A stretch of DNA of 64,000 nucleotides from Granulicella sp. S156 (lineage in GTDB: Bacteria > Acidobacteriota > Terriglobia > Terriglobales > Acidobacteriaceae), in contig NZ_LMUH01000013.1 of assembly GCF_009766105.1 (NCBI RefSeq), positions 62,001 to 126,000 on the forward strand, given 5' to 3'. The notes under the pieces are model-generated. The model did not search any database and was not told where the DNA came from. It saw only the letters and a list, made by a program, of their open reading frames with translations. Shown here one piece after another: positions 26,104 to 35,300 of the stretch. Every line of letters starts with the position of its first letter. Position 1 is the first letter of the stretch. A program made the position numbers and the translations under genes.

Positions 26104-26652
26104 ATGCTCATCACTCCCGCACAACTCGCCGAAGAACCACTGAAGCTGGACGAAAGTCTTGCTGCCGGCGCGATCGAATATGCCCCGGACGTCCGTCAGA
26201 TCGGGCCGTTGAAGCTCCATGGCCAGGCCGAACTGATCGTTGAGCATCGCGGCCCCAAGGAATTTGTGGAAGATATCCGCCTGCGCGCGCACTTTGGCGG
26301 CATGTTTCAACTGCTCTGCGCACGCTGCCTGGACCCGGTCGAACAGTACCTGAGTGGCGATTTCGACCTCATTTTCAGGCCGGGTGGGGTGGATAATGAG
26401 CCCGGCGAACACGCAATTACTGAAGATGAGACCGAAATCGGGTATTATGAAGACAGCGGCCTGCTGCTGGAGGACGCCGTGCGTGAGCAGGTGCTTTTAG
26501 CCCTGCCCGGACGGACGCTCTGCCGGGAGGACTGCAAAGGCCTCTGCCCGCAGTGCGGCGCCAATCGCAATACCGCTCCATGCGGCTGCGAGGAACGGCC
26601 GGCCGATTCCCGCTGGCACGCTCTTGCAGGGATCGCCGATCCGAAAGCCTGA
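26104..26652 (+). CDS. DUF177 (YceD-like) protein
   Basis: 182 residues; the YceD/DUF177 family is linked to 23S rRNA and L32 accumulation and is nearly always encoded just before rpmF, as here. Visible features are the first CxxC (LLCARCLDPVEQYL), an acidic loop, and the C-terminal Cys-rich part CKGLCPQCGANRNTAPCGC. The start at 26104 matches the family N terminus (LITPAQLAEEPLKLDE). It forms a cluster with rpmF and plsX. Confidence 0.88.
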   Translation: MLITPAQLAEEPLKLDESLAAGAIEYAPDVRQIGPLKLHGQAELIVEHRGPKEFVEDIRLRAHFGGMFQLLCARCLDPVEQYLSGDFDLIFRPGGVDNEPGEHAITEDETEIGYYEDSGLLLEDAVREQVLLALPGRTLCREDCKGLCPQCGANRNTAPCGCEERPADSRWHALAGIADPKA

Positions 26653-26735
26653 GCCCGCAACGTGTTTGAATACAAGACTTCGGCCACTAGAAGACGCCAA
26701 CGCGCTTCGCGGCCAACGATGTTGAGAGGAATACC

Positions 26736-26921
26736 ATGCCTAACCCGAAACGGCGCCACTCCAAGCAGCGCACCGCCAAGCGCCGCAGCCACGACTTCCT
26801 GACCCCCACCGGTGTTTCCGAGTGCCCCAACTGCCACGAGCGCAAGCTGCCTCATCGCGCTTGCAAGAAGTGCGGTGAGTACAAGGGACGCGCCGTGGTG
26901 GCCGTCAAGACAGCCGAGTAA
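26736..26921 (+). CDS. rpmF: 50S ribosomal protein L32
   Basis: 61 residues, full length. The N terminus MPNPKRRHSKQRTAKRRSHD is the family hallmark, followed by the zinc-binding pairs CPNC and CKKC, so this is the Zn-containing (C+) form. GAGAGG precedes the ATG. It lies between the YceD-like gene and plsX, the conserved bacterial order. Confidence 0.98.
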   Translation: MPNPKRRHSKQRTAKRRSHDFLTPTGVSECPNCHERKLPHRACKKCGEYKGRAVVAVKTAE

Positions 26922-26961
26922 CTCCACAAATTTGAAGAAAGTGTCGTAACCCACGCGCGCC

Positions 26962-27978
26962 ATGCCGATCGACATCGTTCTCGATGCCATGGGATCCGAC
27001 AAGGCCCCCGAGCCTGAGATTCGCGGGGCCATTCTGGCTTGCCGCCATTTTGACGTTCGCGTTCACTTGGCTGGGCCGGAAGACTTGTTGCGTCCAAAAC
27101 TGCGTGAGGCTCTCAAGGTCTACGCTAAACGCGAGCGTGTGCCCGTCTTTATCGCCCAGGCCAGCGAGTGGATCAGCATGGACGACAAGGCCGCTCAAGC
27201 GGTCCGTTCCAAGCGTGACTCCTCCATGCGCGTGGGTCTGAAGATGGTGCGCGAAGGCCGCGCTGCGGGCTTTGTCACAGCCGGCAATACCGGCGCAGCT
27301 ATGGCTACGGCGAAGATGGTGCTGGGCTCGCTTTCAGGCGTCGACCGGCCCGCGCTCGCGACGATTATGCCGACGACGACCGGGCGGCCCTCTCTGCTGC
27401 TGGATGCCGGCGCCAACGTCGACTCCGATCCTGAAAATCTTGTGCAGTTCGCCGTGATGGGGCACATGTATGCAAAAAATGTGCTGCACGTCGCGAGCCC
27501 GCGTATAGGCCTGCTTTCCATCGGAGAAGAGGACGGCAAGGGGAATACGCTGACGCGCGATACGCTGCCCCTGCTGCGCGAGCTGAAGGGCATCAACTTT
27601 ATCGGCAATGTCGAAGGTCGCGATCTCTTCAACGGACACGCCGATGTGGTGGTCTGCGATGGGTTTGTAGGCAACGTCGCACTGAAGACCTGTGAGGGCA
27701 CGGCGAAGCTGCTGAGCGTCTCGCTGAGGGACAGTCTCAAGTCGACGGTGACGTCGCAGGTGGGTGCACTGCTCTCGCGCAAGGCCATCGCGGACTTCAA
27801 GAAACGGCTGGACTACTCAGAGTACGGGGGAGCGATACTGCTAGGCGTGCGTGGCGTCTGCATCGTCGGGCACGGTTCGTCGAACGAGCGCGCGATTATG
27901 AACGGCATTCGCGTCGCTGCAGAGTTCGCACAGGCCGAAGTGAATACGGGAATCGAAGCCGCGCTCGCCGCACGCTAG
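26962..27978 (+). CDS. plsX: Phosphate acyltransferase PlsX
   Basis: Makes acyl phosphate from acyl-ACP for phospholipid synthesis. At 338 residues it is of family length. The N terminus IDIVLDAMGSDKAPEPEIRGA, the text MVREGRAAGFVTAGNTGAAMA, and DGFVGNVALKTCEGTAKLL are typical. It follows rpmF by 40 bp. The usual downstream fabH/fabD genes are absent; a DUF5076 gene follows instead. Confidence 0.96.
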   Translation: MPIDIVLDAMGSDKAPEPEIRGAILACRHFDVRVHLAGPEDLLRPKLREALKVYAKRERVPVFIAQASEWISMDDKAAQAVRSKRDSSMRVGLKMVREGRAAGFVTAGNTGAAMATAKMVLGSLSGVDRPALATIMPTTTGRPSLLLDAGANVDSDPENLVQFAVMGHMYAKNVLHVASPRIGLLSIGEEDGKGNTLTRDTLPLLRELKGINFIGNVEGRDLFNGHADVVVCDGFVGNVALKTCEGTAKLLSVSLRDSLKSTVTSQVGALLSRKAIADFKKRLDYSEYGGAILLGVRGVCIVGHGSSNERAIMNGIRVAAEFAQAEVNTGIEAALAAR

Positions 27979-28047
27979 GGCCCGGTAGGATTATTCGATT
28001 GGCGGCCCTACGCGCCTCAGCTGTGGGTAGAGAATCGGGAGGATTGT

Positions 28048-28347
28048 ATGTCTGGCAACAAGTATCTGGATCCGCCGCCGGCAGCGGTACGGGACAAAGC
28101 GTCGTTTGAGCTATTGCGCGTGTGGGTGGCCGAGCAGGGGCAGCACGTTAGCCTGCGCCCCGGCACGTGGGATGATCCGTTCGCCTGGGGTATAGTCCTC
28201 GCGGACCTTGCGCGTCACATCGTCAATGCGGAGTCGATACACCGCAAGAACTTCGATGAGGACGCATTTCTCGAACGCATGCTCGAAGGGTTCCGTGCCG
28301 AAATCGAGTCGCCGACAGATGATCCTGAAGGCGAGATCATGCAATAG
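28048..28347 (+). CDS. DUF5076 domain protein
   Basis: A 99-residue cytoplasmic protein. The middle text LRVWVAEQGQHVSLRPGTWDDPFAWGIVLADLARH matches the DUF5076 family as I know it; the role is unknown. GGGAGGA lies before the ATG at good spacing. The TAG stop is formed by the first three bases of a family B repeat copy. It may be cotranscribed with plsX (69 bp gap). Confidence 0.8.
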   Translation: MSGNKYLDPPPAAVRDKASFELLRVWVAEQGQHVSLRPGTWDDPFAWGIVLADLARHIVNAESIHRKNFDEDAFLERMLEGFRAEIESPTDDPEGEIMQ

Positions 28348-28453
28348 AGCGGTTTCACCGCTGCTGTAGTCTTGCCGAGCTCTTGCTTTGTGGTTTCATC
28401 GAAACCCACGCGAACGTCTTTCGCTCCGGCCCCATCTACGCTGAAATCGCTTA
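28345..28453. repeat. Family B stop-codon-associated repeat, copy 4 (diverged, reverse orientation)
   Basis: The left end TAGAGCGGTTTCAC is the stop codon (TAG) of the DUF5076 gene plus the family end. The interior GTGGTTT..AAACCCACGCGAACG and the block GTCTTTCGCTCCGG match the reverse complement of the 47.4 kb copy. The right end GAAATCGCTTA supplies the TAA stop of the convergent small gene. Confidence 0.75.
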
Positions 28454-28714
28454 CATCACCCGCGCGGCGAGTTCCAAGGCTGCCTGGATATGTTCCGCCC
28501 TGCTGCCGCAGACTTCAATCTTTGAGGCTGCATTGCGGGCTTCGTGCGTTGAACATCCGTAGCCGCGCCCGGTAAGAAAGTTTGCCACAATCTCTGCAGC
28601 CTGGAAGGAATCTACGCCTGATCGTAACAACTCGTTGCGAAGCACCGTGAGATCGTTGGTGTTGAATTTTTCAATGCCATAGGCAATGTCCTGCCGATTA
28701 TCCTTTTCTTTCAC
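28451..28714 (-). CDS. Hypothetical protein
   Basis: About 88 residues from the GTG at 28714, chosen because GAGG lies 8 bp upstream; the frame stays open to 28747 with alternative TTG/GTG starts. It is a soluble, mostly helical-looking protein (NDLTVLRNELLRSGVDSFQAAEIVANFL; AEHIQAALELAARVM). I do not recognise the family. Its TAA stop coincides with the end of a family B repeat, a pattern shared by undoubted genes in this window, which supports it being real. Confidence 0.5.
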   Translation of the reverse strand: MKEKDNRQDIAYGIEKFNTNDLTVLRNELLRSGVDSFQAAEIVANFLTGRGYGCSTHEARNAASKIEVCGSRAEHIQAALELAARVM

Positions 28715-28830
28715 TAAGTGCACCTCGTCGTATGGTATCGACACCAATATCAGCGCGTAGTTGTCCGCGTATGGTGCTCGTCGTTAGTTAGATGGTTTAT
28801 TGGGTGGTGGATTTATACCTTTAGAGGTAA

Positions 28831-29058
28831 CTAGACGAAATTGGGGTTGCTCCGCCGAAGCGCTTCCTGGAAAGAAATTTCGTACATTTTGTAAAAAAGG
28901 TTGTTTTGCAAAAATAGTTGTCTTACAGCCGGCGCGATAGGATCGCGATACGATAGAGATAGAGCGGTATCAATGTCACTAGAGCTCTGAAAATGCTGGA
29001 GAATGCCATTTTTCTTGAAAAATGGCGTCAAGCCCGGTAGCACCGAGTAAACCCACAT
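28831..29058 (-). CDS. Doubtful small ORF
   Basis: 75 codons from an ATG at 29058. The product is basic and aromatic (SLSYRDPIAPAVRQLFLQNNLFYKMYEISFQEALRR) with no recognised domain. There is no convincing ribosome site, and the 5' end lies inside a 13-bp inverted repeat. It could be a remnant in an AT-rich patch rather than a functional gene. Confidence 0.25.
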   Translation of the reverse strand: MWVYSVLPGLTPFFKKNGILQHFQSSSDIDTALSLSYRDPIAPAVRQLFLQNNLFYKMYEISFQEALRRSNPNFV

Positions 29059-29067
29059 TGATACCGC
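28964..29067. repeat. 13-bp inverted repeat enclosing a hairpin, upstream of folD
   Basis: GCGGTATCAATGT (28964-28976) and its exact complement ACATTGATACCGC (29055-29067) enclose 78 bp. Inside, GCCATTTTT-CTTG-AAAAATGGC can form a 9-bp hairpin. It may be a small mobile repeat or a regulatory structure before folD. Confidence 0.6.
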
Positions 29068-29091
29068 CCAATGCCCGATTTGGATGTGAAG

Positions 29092-30015
29092 ATGCGTGTT
29101 TTGGATGGTATTGCGATAGCTGGCGAGATCAAAGCCGAGGTCGCACGTGAGGTAGCTGCAGCTCGTGAGGCGGGATATACGCCCGGGCTTGCGGTAGTGT
29201 TGGTGGGCGATGTGGCGGCGTCACAGATCTATGTTCGCAGCAAGGTAAAGACTTGCGGCGAACTGGGGATCTACTCCGAGATGCACACCCCTCCGGAGAG
29301 CATTACGACGGAAGAGTTGCTCGCTCTGATCGGCTCGCTGAATGCGCGGGACGAGATCGACGGCATCCTCGTGCAGTTGCCGCTGCCGAAACATGTCGAT
29401 ACGGAGCGCCTGCTGGAAGCGGTCGTGCCGGAGAAGGACGTCGACGGCTTTCACCCCATCAATGCTGGACGGTTGTTGAGTGGAGCGCCGACCGAGCAGG
29501 TGCTTGCACCCTGTACGCCTGCGGGCATCATGGAAGTCCTTCGCCGCAGCGATATTCCCGTTGCTGGACAGCGCGCCGTCGTGCTCGGACGCTCGAATAT
29601 TGTAGGCAAGCCCATCGCCGCGATGCTGATCAATGCTTCGGCGACGGTGACGGTCTGCCACTCGCGCACGAAGGGGCTCGCGGAGATCGCGCGTGAGGCC
29701 GATATCCTTGTTGCCGCCATTGGACGGCCCGGATATGTGACGCCGGAGATGGTGAAGCCTGGTGCGACGCTGATCGATGTCGGCATCAACCGCCTGACAG
29801 AGGCCGCTGAGGTTGAGAAGTTCTTCCCTAATAATGCAGCGCGACGTGAGGGTTTTCTGAAGCGCGGGTCAACCGTCATCGGAGACATCGACCCTGCGGC
29901 GTTTGAACTCTCCGGAGCCTATACGCCTGTCCCCGGCGGTGTTGGTGCGCTGACCATTGCGATGCTGATGTCGAACACCGTGAAGGCCGCGCGCATGCGG
30001 CGAAACAGGAACTAG
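29092..30015 (+). CDS. folD: Bifunctional methylenetetrahydrofolate dehydrogenase / cyclohydrolase
   Basis: Converts 5,10-methylene-THF to 10-formyl-THF (NADP-linked). Both signatures are present: EMHTPPESITTEELLALIGSLN / DGILVQLPLPKHV around residues 60-95, and PVPGGVGALTIAMLMSNT at the C terminus. The catalytic Lys region is YVRSKVKTCGELGI. The ATG at 29092 (MRVLDG) is preferred because GGA lies 7 bp upstream; an in-frame ATG at 29071 lies just after an inverted repeat and lacks a site. coaE follows after 4 bp, so the two are one operon. Confidence 0.95.
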   Translation: MRVLDGIAIAGEIKAEVAREVAAAREAGYTPGLAVVLVGDVAASQIYVRSKVKTCGELGIYSEMHTPPESITTEELLALIGSLNARDEIDGILVQLPLPKHVDTERLLEAVVPEKDVDGFHPINAGRLLSGAPTEQVLAPCTPAGIMEVLRRSDIPVAGQRAVVLGRSNIVGKPIAAMLINASATVTVCHSRTKGLAEIAREADILVAAIGRPGYVTPEMVKPGATLIDVGINRLTEAAEVEKFFPNNAARREGFLKRGSTVIGDIDPAAFELSGAYTPVPGGVGALTIAMLMSNTVKAARMRRNRN

Positions 30016-30019
30016 CGCG

Positions 30020-30691
30020 ATGTTGCGCGTCGGTCTTACAGGCGATCTCGGCAGTGGTAAATCGACCGTCGCACGCATGTTCGCCGAGCGCGGTGCCGTG
30101 CTGCTTTCGTCCGACGAGATGGGGCGCGCGATGATGCAGCCAGGGCAGCCTGTCTACGCCGCCATCGTCGAGCGCTTTGGAAGGGAAGTCATCGCAGGCG
30201 ATGGTTCGCTTGACCGCGGGGCACTGGCGCGGATGGCCTTTAGCGACGGGCGTGTCGAGGAACTGAACGCGATCGTGCATCCGGCGGTGATTGCGGAACA
30301 GGCGCGCCAGATTAAGAAGCTCGCCCGCAAACATCCGGACGCTATCGTCATCGTCGAGTCTGCTCTGCTATTTACGACGAAGCACGGCGATTCCGGCCAG
30401 TCTGGTCAGCCTTGGCACGATCGCTTCGACCGGATTGTGCTGGTCACCGCGCCGGAGGAGCAGAAGATCGCGCGGTTTGTAGAGCGGGCTGCCGCAGGCC
30501 GCTTGCTCGACCCTGAAGAGCGGGCAACGCTCGAAGCCGATGCGCGTGCGCGCCTCGCGATGCAGACGGCGAATGATGCGCATGCGGCGGAGTGCCTTGT
30601 GATTCGGAACGATGGGGATCTCGTAGCGTTGTTGCAGCGAGTTAGCGCCGTTTGGCGAGAGTTGTGTCAGGTGGCTCAATTTGAACCCTAA
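30020..30691 (+). CDS. coaE: Dephospho-CoA kinase
   Basis: Final step of coenzyme A synthesis: ATP-dependent phosphorylation of dephospho-CoA. The P-loop GLTGDLGSGKST is at residues 5-16, followed by SSDEMGRAMM (family SDxxxR-like region) and NAIVHPAVI. At 223 residues it is slightly longer than usual, with an insert of Gly/Asp/Ser around HGDSGQSGQPWHDRFD. Starts 4 bp after folD. Confidence 0.93.
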   Translation: MLRVGLTGDLGSGKSTVARMFAERGAVLLSSDEMGRAMMQPGQPVYAAIVERFGREVIAGDGSLDRGALARMAFSDGRVEELNAIVHPAVIAEQARQIKKLARKHPDAIVIVESALLFTTKHGDSGQSGQPWHDRFDRIVLVTAPEEQKIARFVERAAAGRLLDPEERATLEADARARLAMQTANDAHAAECLVIRNDGDLVALLQRVSAVWRELCQVAQFEP

Positions 30692-30759
30692 TGCTGTCTC
30701 ACGACCCCTGAAACGCTAAAATTCTAGGAGCACGCTCGTTACAGGGTGTTGCCAAGGTC

Positions 30760-31980
30760 ATGCTGATGAAATTGCGTCCTATTCTGCTCGTGCTTTTGAT
30801 TGTCTGTGGCTTCTACTACCTCACCACCCGCATGATGCCTGTAGGGGCGCTCGCTGGCTTGCTGCATCACGCACTGCCGCCCGACGTCGCCGCTCCCCCC
30901 TCGCTCAGCGGGCCGGTGGGCAGTCTTTCTCTGACCGAAGCCTCTGCGGCTCCGGCCTTCGACACTGAGGAGCAGCAGAACATCGCTGTGTACAAGCGTG
31001 CACTGCCTTCGGTGGTCAACATCACCAGCACAGCGGTTGCCTTCAACTTCTTCTACGGTCCGGTTCCGCAGCAGGGGCAGGGTTCCGGTTTCATCCTCAA
31101 TAAGGATGGCCTCATCCTGACCAATAACCACGTCATCGACAACGCCCAGCGAGTCGAAGTGACGCTCTGGAATACGCACCACTACAAAGCGGAGGTGAAG
31201 AGCATAGACAAGGCTCACGACCTCGCCCTCATCAAGATCGACAACGCGCCCGACCTCGTCCCGGCCACACTGGCTGGTTCGCAGGGGCTTGTGGTGGGTC
31301 AGCGGGTCTATGCCATCGGCAATCCCTTTGGTCTCTCGGGAACGATGACGCGCGGCATCATCTCGGCCATTCGCTCTATACGTGGAGAGGAGGGCAACCC
31401 CATCGAGGATGCCATCCAGACCGACGCCGCCGTCAACCCTGGCAACTCCGGTGGTCCGCTGCTGAACTCACGAGGCGAGGTCATCGGGATTACGACGCTC
31501 ATCGCGTCAAACCCCAATGGTGGCGCGGACCAGTCAGCGGGCATCGGCTTTGCCATTCCTATCGACACGGCCAAGGCGGCGCTGGACGACTTTGCGAAGT
31601 ACGGCCACGTTCGCCGGCCGTCGCTCGATATCATCACGTTGCCTATCGGCCCAGACATTGCCGAGCAGATCGGTCTACCCGCGGACTATGGCATCTTGAT
31701 CGAGAGCGTAACGCACGGCGGCGCTGCGGAACGTGCCGGTCTGCACGGTGGCACACAGAAGGCCTGGAAGGGCAACACGCCGGTGATGCTCGGCGGCGAT
31801 CTGATCGTCGGTGCCGACGGCCAGAAGATTACGACACCCCAGGATCTGTCGACTGTACTCAATTCGCATCATGCTGGCGATACGATTTCGATCGTTATCT
31901 TCCGTGGCCGCCAGCAGATGAATGTGAAGGTCACGCTTTCCGATGCAGCTGACAAGCCGGCAGGTGGCCAGCAAACATAG
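30760..31980 (+). CDS. HtrA/Deg-family serine protease, membrane-anchored, single PDZ
   Basis: 406 residues. The N terminus is one membrane helix (LRPILLVLLIVCGFYYL), so the enzyme is probably periplasmic and tethered, DegS-like. The catalytic triad is H124 (LTNNHVID), D154 (DLALIKID) and S230 (GNSGGPLL). One PDZ domain follows (about 290-390: LPADYGILIESVTHGGAAERAGLHGG). It would act in envelope protein quality control or regulated proteolysis. It follows coaE by 68 bp and ends at a strong terminator. Confidence 0.93.
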   Translation: MLMKLRPILLVLLIVCGFYYLTTRMMPVGALAGLLHHALPPDVAAPPSLSGPVGSLSLTEASAAPAFDTEEQQNIAVYKRALPSVVNITSTAVAFNFFYGPVPQQGQGSGFILNKDGLILTNNHVIDNAQRVEVTLWNTHHYKAEVKSIDKAHDLALIKIDNAPDLVPATLAGSQGLVVGQRVYAIGNPFGLSGTMTRGIISAIRSIRGEEGNPIEDAIQTDAAVNPGNSGGPLLNSRGEVIGITTLIASNPNGGADQSAGIGFAIPIDTAKAALDDFAKYGHVRRPSLDIITLPIGPDIAEQIGLPADYGILIESVTHGGAAERAGLHGGTQKAWKGNTPVMLGGDLIVGADGQKITTPQDLSTVLNSHHAGDTISIVIFRGRQQMNVKVTLSDAADKPAGGQQT

Positions 31981-32313
31981 ATGACCGCATAGTCCCAATT
32001 TGAAGGGCCACCGTTCGCCTGACAGCCTAAGCGTCAGACGAGCGGTGGCCCTTTAGTCATTGAGCTGGGCTGCGTACGAGATTGCCCTTCCACAAGTAAA
32101 ACTGACCGCCACGAGGCGGCTGTTTGGGCTGTTATGCGGATCCGCGCATTATTTTCTTGAATTTGCGCCGCAAGCCGCTCAGACTGTTTTATATTCCTGT
32201 CATCCGTTCTTCATAATCTGAGCCAGAGAATACCTGCAACCTAGTTACAGAGATGCAGAAGTTACCTCATTTCCCGCAAAATTCATAGATTTGCTAACCA
32301 AGAAGGGATACAG
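31981..32313. other. Intergenic region upstream of the first TonB-dependent receptor
   Basis: Holds the htrA terminator (32003-32054) and the leader of the receptor gene. AAGAAGGG lies 6 bp before the ATG at 32314. I see TTTTATATTCC near 32190 but no well-spaced -35, so no promoter is called. Confidence 0.5.
32003..32054 (+). terminator. Terminator of htrA
   Basis: Stem AAGGGCCACCG / CGGTGGCCCTT, extended inward by imperfect pairing (TCGCCTGAC / GTCAGACGA), ending in TTTAG. It starts 22 bp after the stop. Confidence 0.75.
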
Positions 32314-35300
32314 ATGAGAAGTTATTTTTGGAGGCAGTTCAGAGGTTTTTGTTGCTTGATGGTTATAGCGGCGTTTTCGTGCCTGACCACAGCGAACGCG
32401 CAGCAGACACTGGGTTCGATCAACGGAACGGTCCTCGATCCCTCAGGCGCCGCAGTTTCCGGTTCAACGATCACCGTCACCGACGCCGAAATTCATTTCA
32501 CGCGAACCGTAAACGCCCAGTCCAATGGTTTTTTCCAGATCTTCAATCTTCCCGTTGGAACCTACAAAATCCAGGCCACGCATGATGGTTTCGACACCAC
32601 TGAGATATCCGGTATCTCCGTGCAGGAAGCGGGCGCAACCACTCTCAATGTCACCTTGAAGGTGGGGCAGGCAACGACGTCGGTCGAAGTTACTGCCAAC
32701 ACTCTGCTGAACGCCACCGACTCTACTAACGGCTATACGCTGGACAAGGAGCAGATCGCGCTTACGCCGCTGGCTACGGGGAGTTTTACGCAACTTGCTG
32801 TGCTCTCGCCGGGCGTCAACTCTGAGTTGCTTAGTGGCCTGGACTCTAACGCAGGACTGGGCAATCAGCCCATCTGGGCCAACGGACAGCGTGATACTTC
32901 CAACACCTTCCAGGTGAATGGTGTCGATACGACAAACCTCTTTAACGGCAAGAGTTCCAGCGGATCGACCTCGCAGCGGTACAACTTCAATATCGGTGCT
33001 GGCAGTACGTCCGCTTCCTCTTCGGCTGGCAGCGCTACGGTTGGCGGCGCGAATCCGGTCGGGACCTCTGTGTACGGCTCCAACGGTAACAGTCTGCCCT
33101 CTCCTGTTCCCGAGACTATCCAGGAGATGCGCGTTAACACTTCGATGTACGACGCCCAACAGGGCGCAACCAGTGGTGCGCAGATCGATGTCAACACTCT
33201 GAGCGGTACCAATAGCTTCCATGGGCAGGTCTATGGGACCTTTGCCAATAACTCTCTAAATGCCAGCCCGTTCTTCTTCAATCAGCAGTATTTGCTTGGT
33301 CAAAGTGGCGTTGGTGCATTTCCCGAGTCCCTGGAAAATCCAGCGCTGCATCGCTGGACCAGTGGGGCAACATTGGGCGGTCCTTTGAAGAAGGACAAGC
33401 TGTTCTTCTTCCTTGGCTATCACCACCTCTATGCCTCGGATCAGTCCACCGGTCTATCTCAGATGACCGTTCCTTACGGACTTACGGATGATCGCTCGAC
33501 TTCAGGCATCATCAATGCGCTTACCAGTTGGAACGCCGGGAAGCCGGTTAGTGGCCTGGGTACCACTACACCATTCAACAATATTGCGATGGCATTGCTA
33601 CAGGCCAAGCTGCCCAACGGCCAGTACCTGATTCCATCAAACCAGATACCAAACCAGACTGCTTTTGTGTCTGGCGTTCCTAACGTAACTCTGCTGGGTA
33701 CCTCGGTCATGACCTCCAACCAGGCGGTAGCCGATTTGGATTATGACGTGAGCAAGATCGATCGGCTTTCGTTCAAGTACTACTATCAGACCGATCCCGT
33801 TACAAAGCCATACGGCTTCTCTCAAACCGGTGGATTTCCCACAAGCCAGGACAATGGATCTCAGGTTGGCGCGCTCGATAACACCATTACCATCGGTTCA
33901 CATTTGAACTGGGAGCAGCGCTTGGGCTATGCGCGCATGTACTCGTACAGCTACTACCAGCAAACGCTCGCAGCCGACCCGACTCTTGGTCCGAACTTTG
34001 GAATTGGGAGCGGAGCCGCTACCCAGGTGGGGCAATATACGCCTAGCCTATTGCCCGGTCTGCTACTCAGTGAGTTCGCCACTAACTCGACCGTGTCTCC
34101 GTCCCTCAAAGTTGGTCCTGACAGCGCTTTTGTCAATACGGGGTTCTATCAAAATCGTCTGAATCCCTCGACCAACGTGATCTATTCCATAGGTAGCCAC
34201 ACGATTTTTGCCGGTGGAGGCTATAGCTATACGCAGTTAAACATCGAGAACAATCGTACCGGCCTTCCGTTGATTGCGACCAAGAACTTTGAGACCTTTC
34301 TCCAAGGCACACCAAAGAGTTCAACCGATATCAATAGCATCTCGGGCGGGCACAATAACGCACACCGCTACTACCGTTCCAACGAATTGAATGGCTATGT
34401 TCAGGACAAGTGGCAGGCGCTGCCGACCCTGACCATCACTGCCGGCGTTCGTTACGACTACCACGGTGGCCTGACAGAAAAGTACGGCAACATGTTCAAC
34501 TTCGATCCCAACGCCTATGACGTCTCCGGAACTACGGAAACAGGGTTTACGGTGAATAATAGTGGCTTCGTCATAGCCGGCAACAACAAAGCGGGCTTTG
34601 GGACCCCCGGCACAAGTGATTCGACTTTGACGGGCCGCCAGTGGGGCGTTTCGCCTCGTGTCGCTTTTGCCTGGTCGCCAAAGAAAGACAACAACAAGGT
34701 GGTCTTTAACGGCGGCGCGGGTATCTACTATGACCGCGGAGAACTTTACAGCTATCTGTCGCAACCGGCGGGCGGCGCTGCTTCAGGTCCTTTTGGTGTC
34801 ACTGAGTCCGCTCCGCTCGTAAACGATATTACCGGCAACGGAACGAGCCTTTCCGATCCGCTGGGCAGCAACGGTACGGTCGCTCCCGCTGAAAATCCGG
34901 GTGCCATCACTGCTGAATTGCAGAGCACGCTTAATGGCATGACGGGCAATAGTGCTAAATTTGGCCCGAACTGCGGAGGCCGGGATAGTCAGGAAGGCTA
35001 TCAAGACTGTCCGGATACCCTGTACTTCGGTGCTTACGACAAGAACAACGTGCTGCCCTACACCATCAATTACACACTTAAGATGCAGTGGCAGCCGAGA
35101 AATGATCTCGCGATTAGCATTGGTTATGTCGGCAACCGCGGTCGCCATGCTGTCATCCCGATTCCCTTTAACGAACCACAGATTGCCACCCCGACCAATC
35201 CAGCAATGGTGCTGGGTAAGAACCCCCATCCTAACGGAGAGCAGTACAGCTACGGCTTCGAGGTCCTGAACCAGAACAAGTTTCTTGGTTACGACTACGC

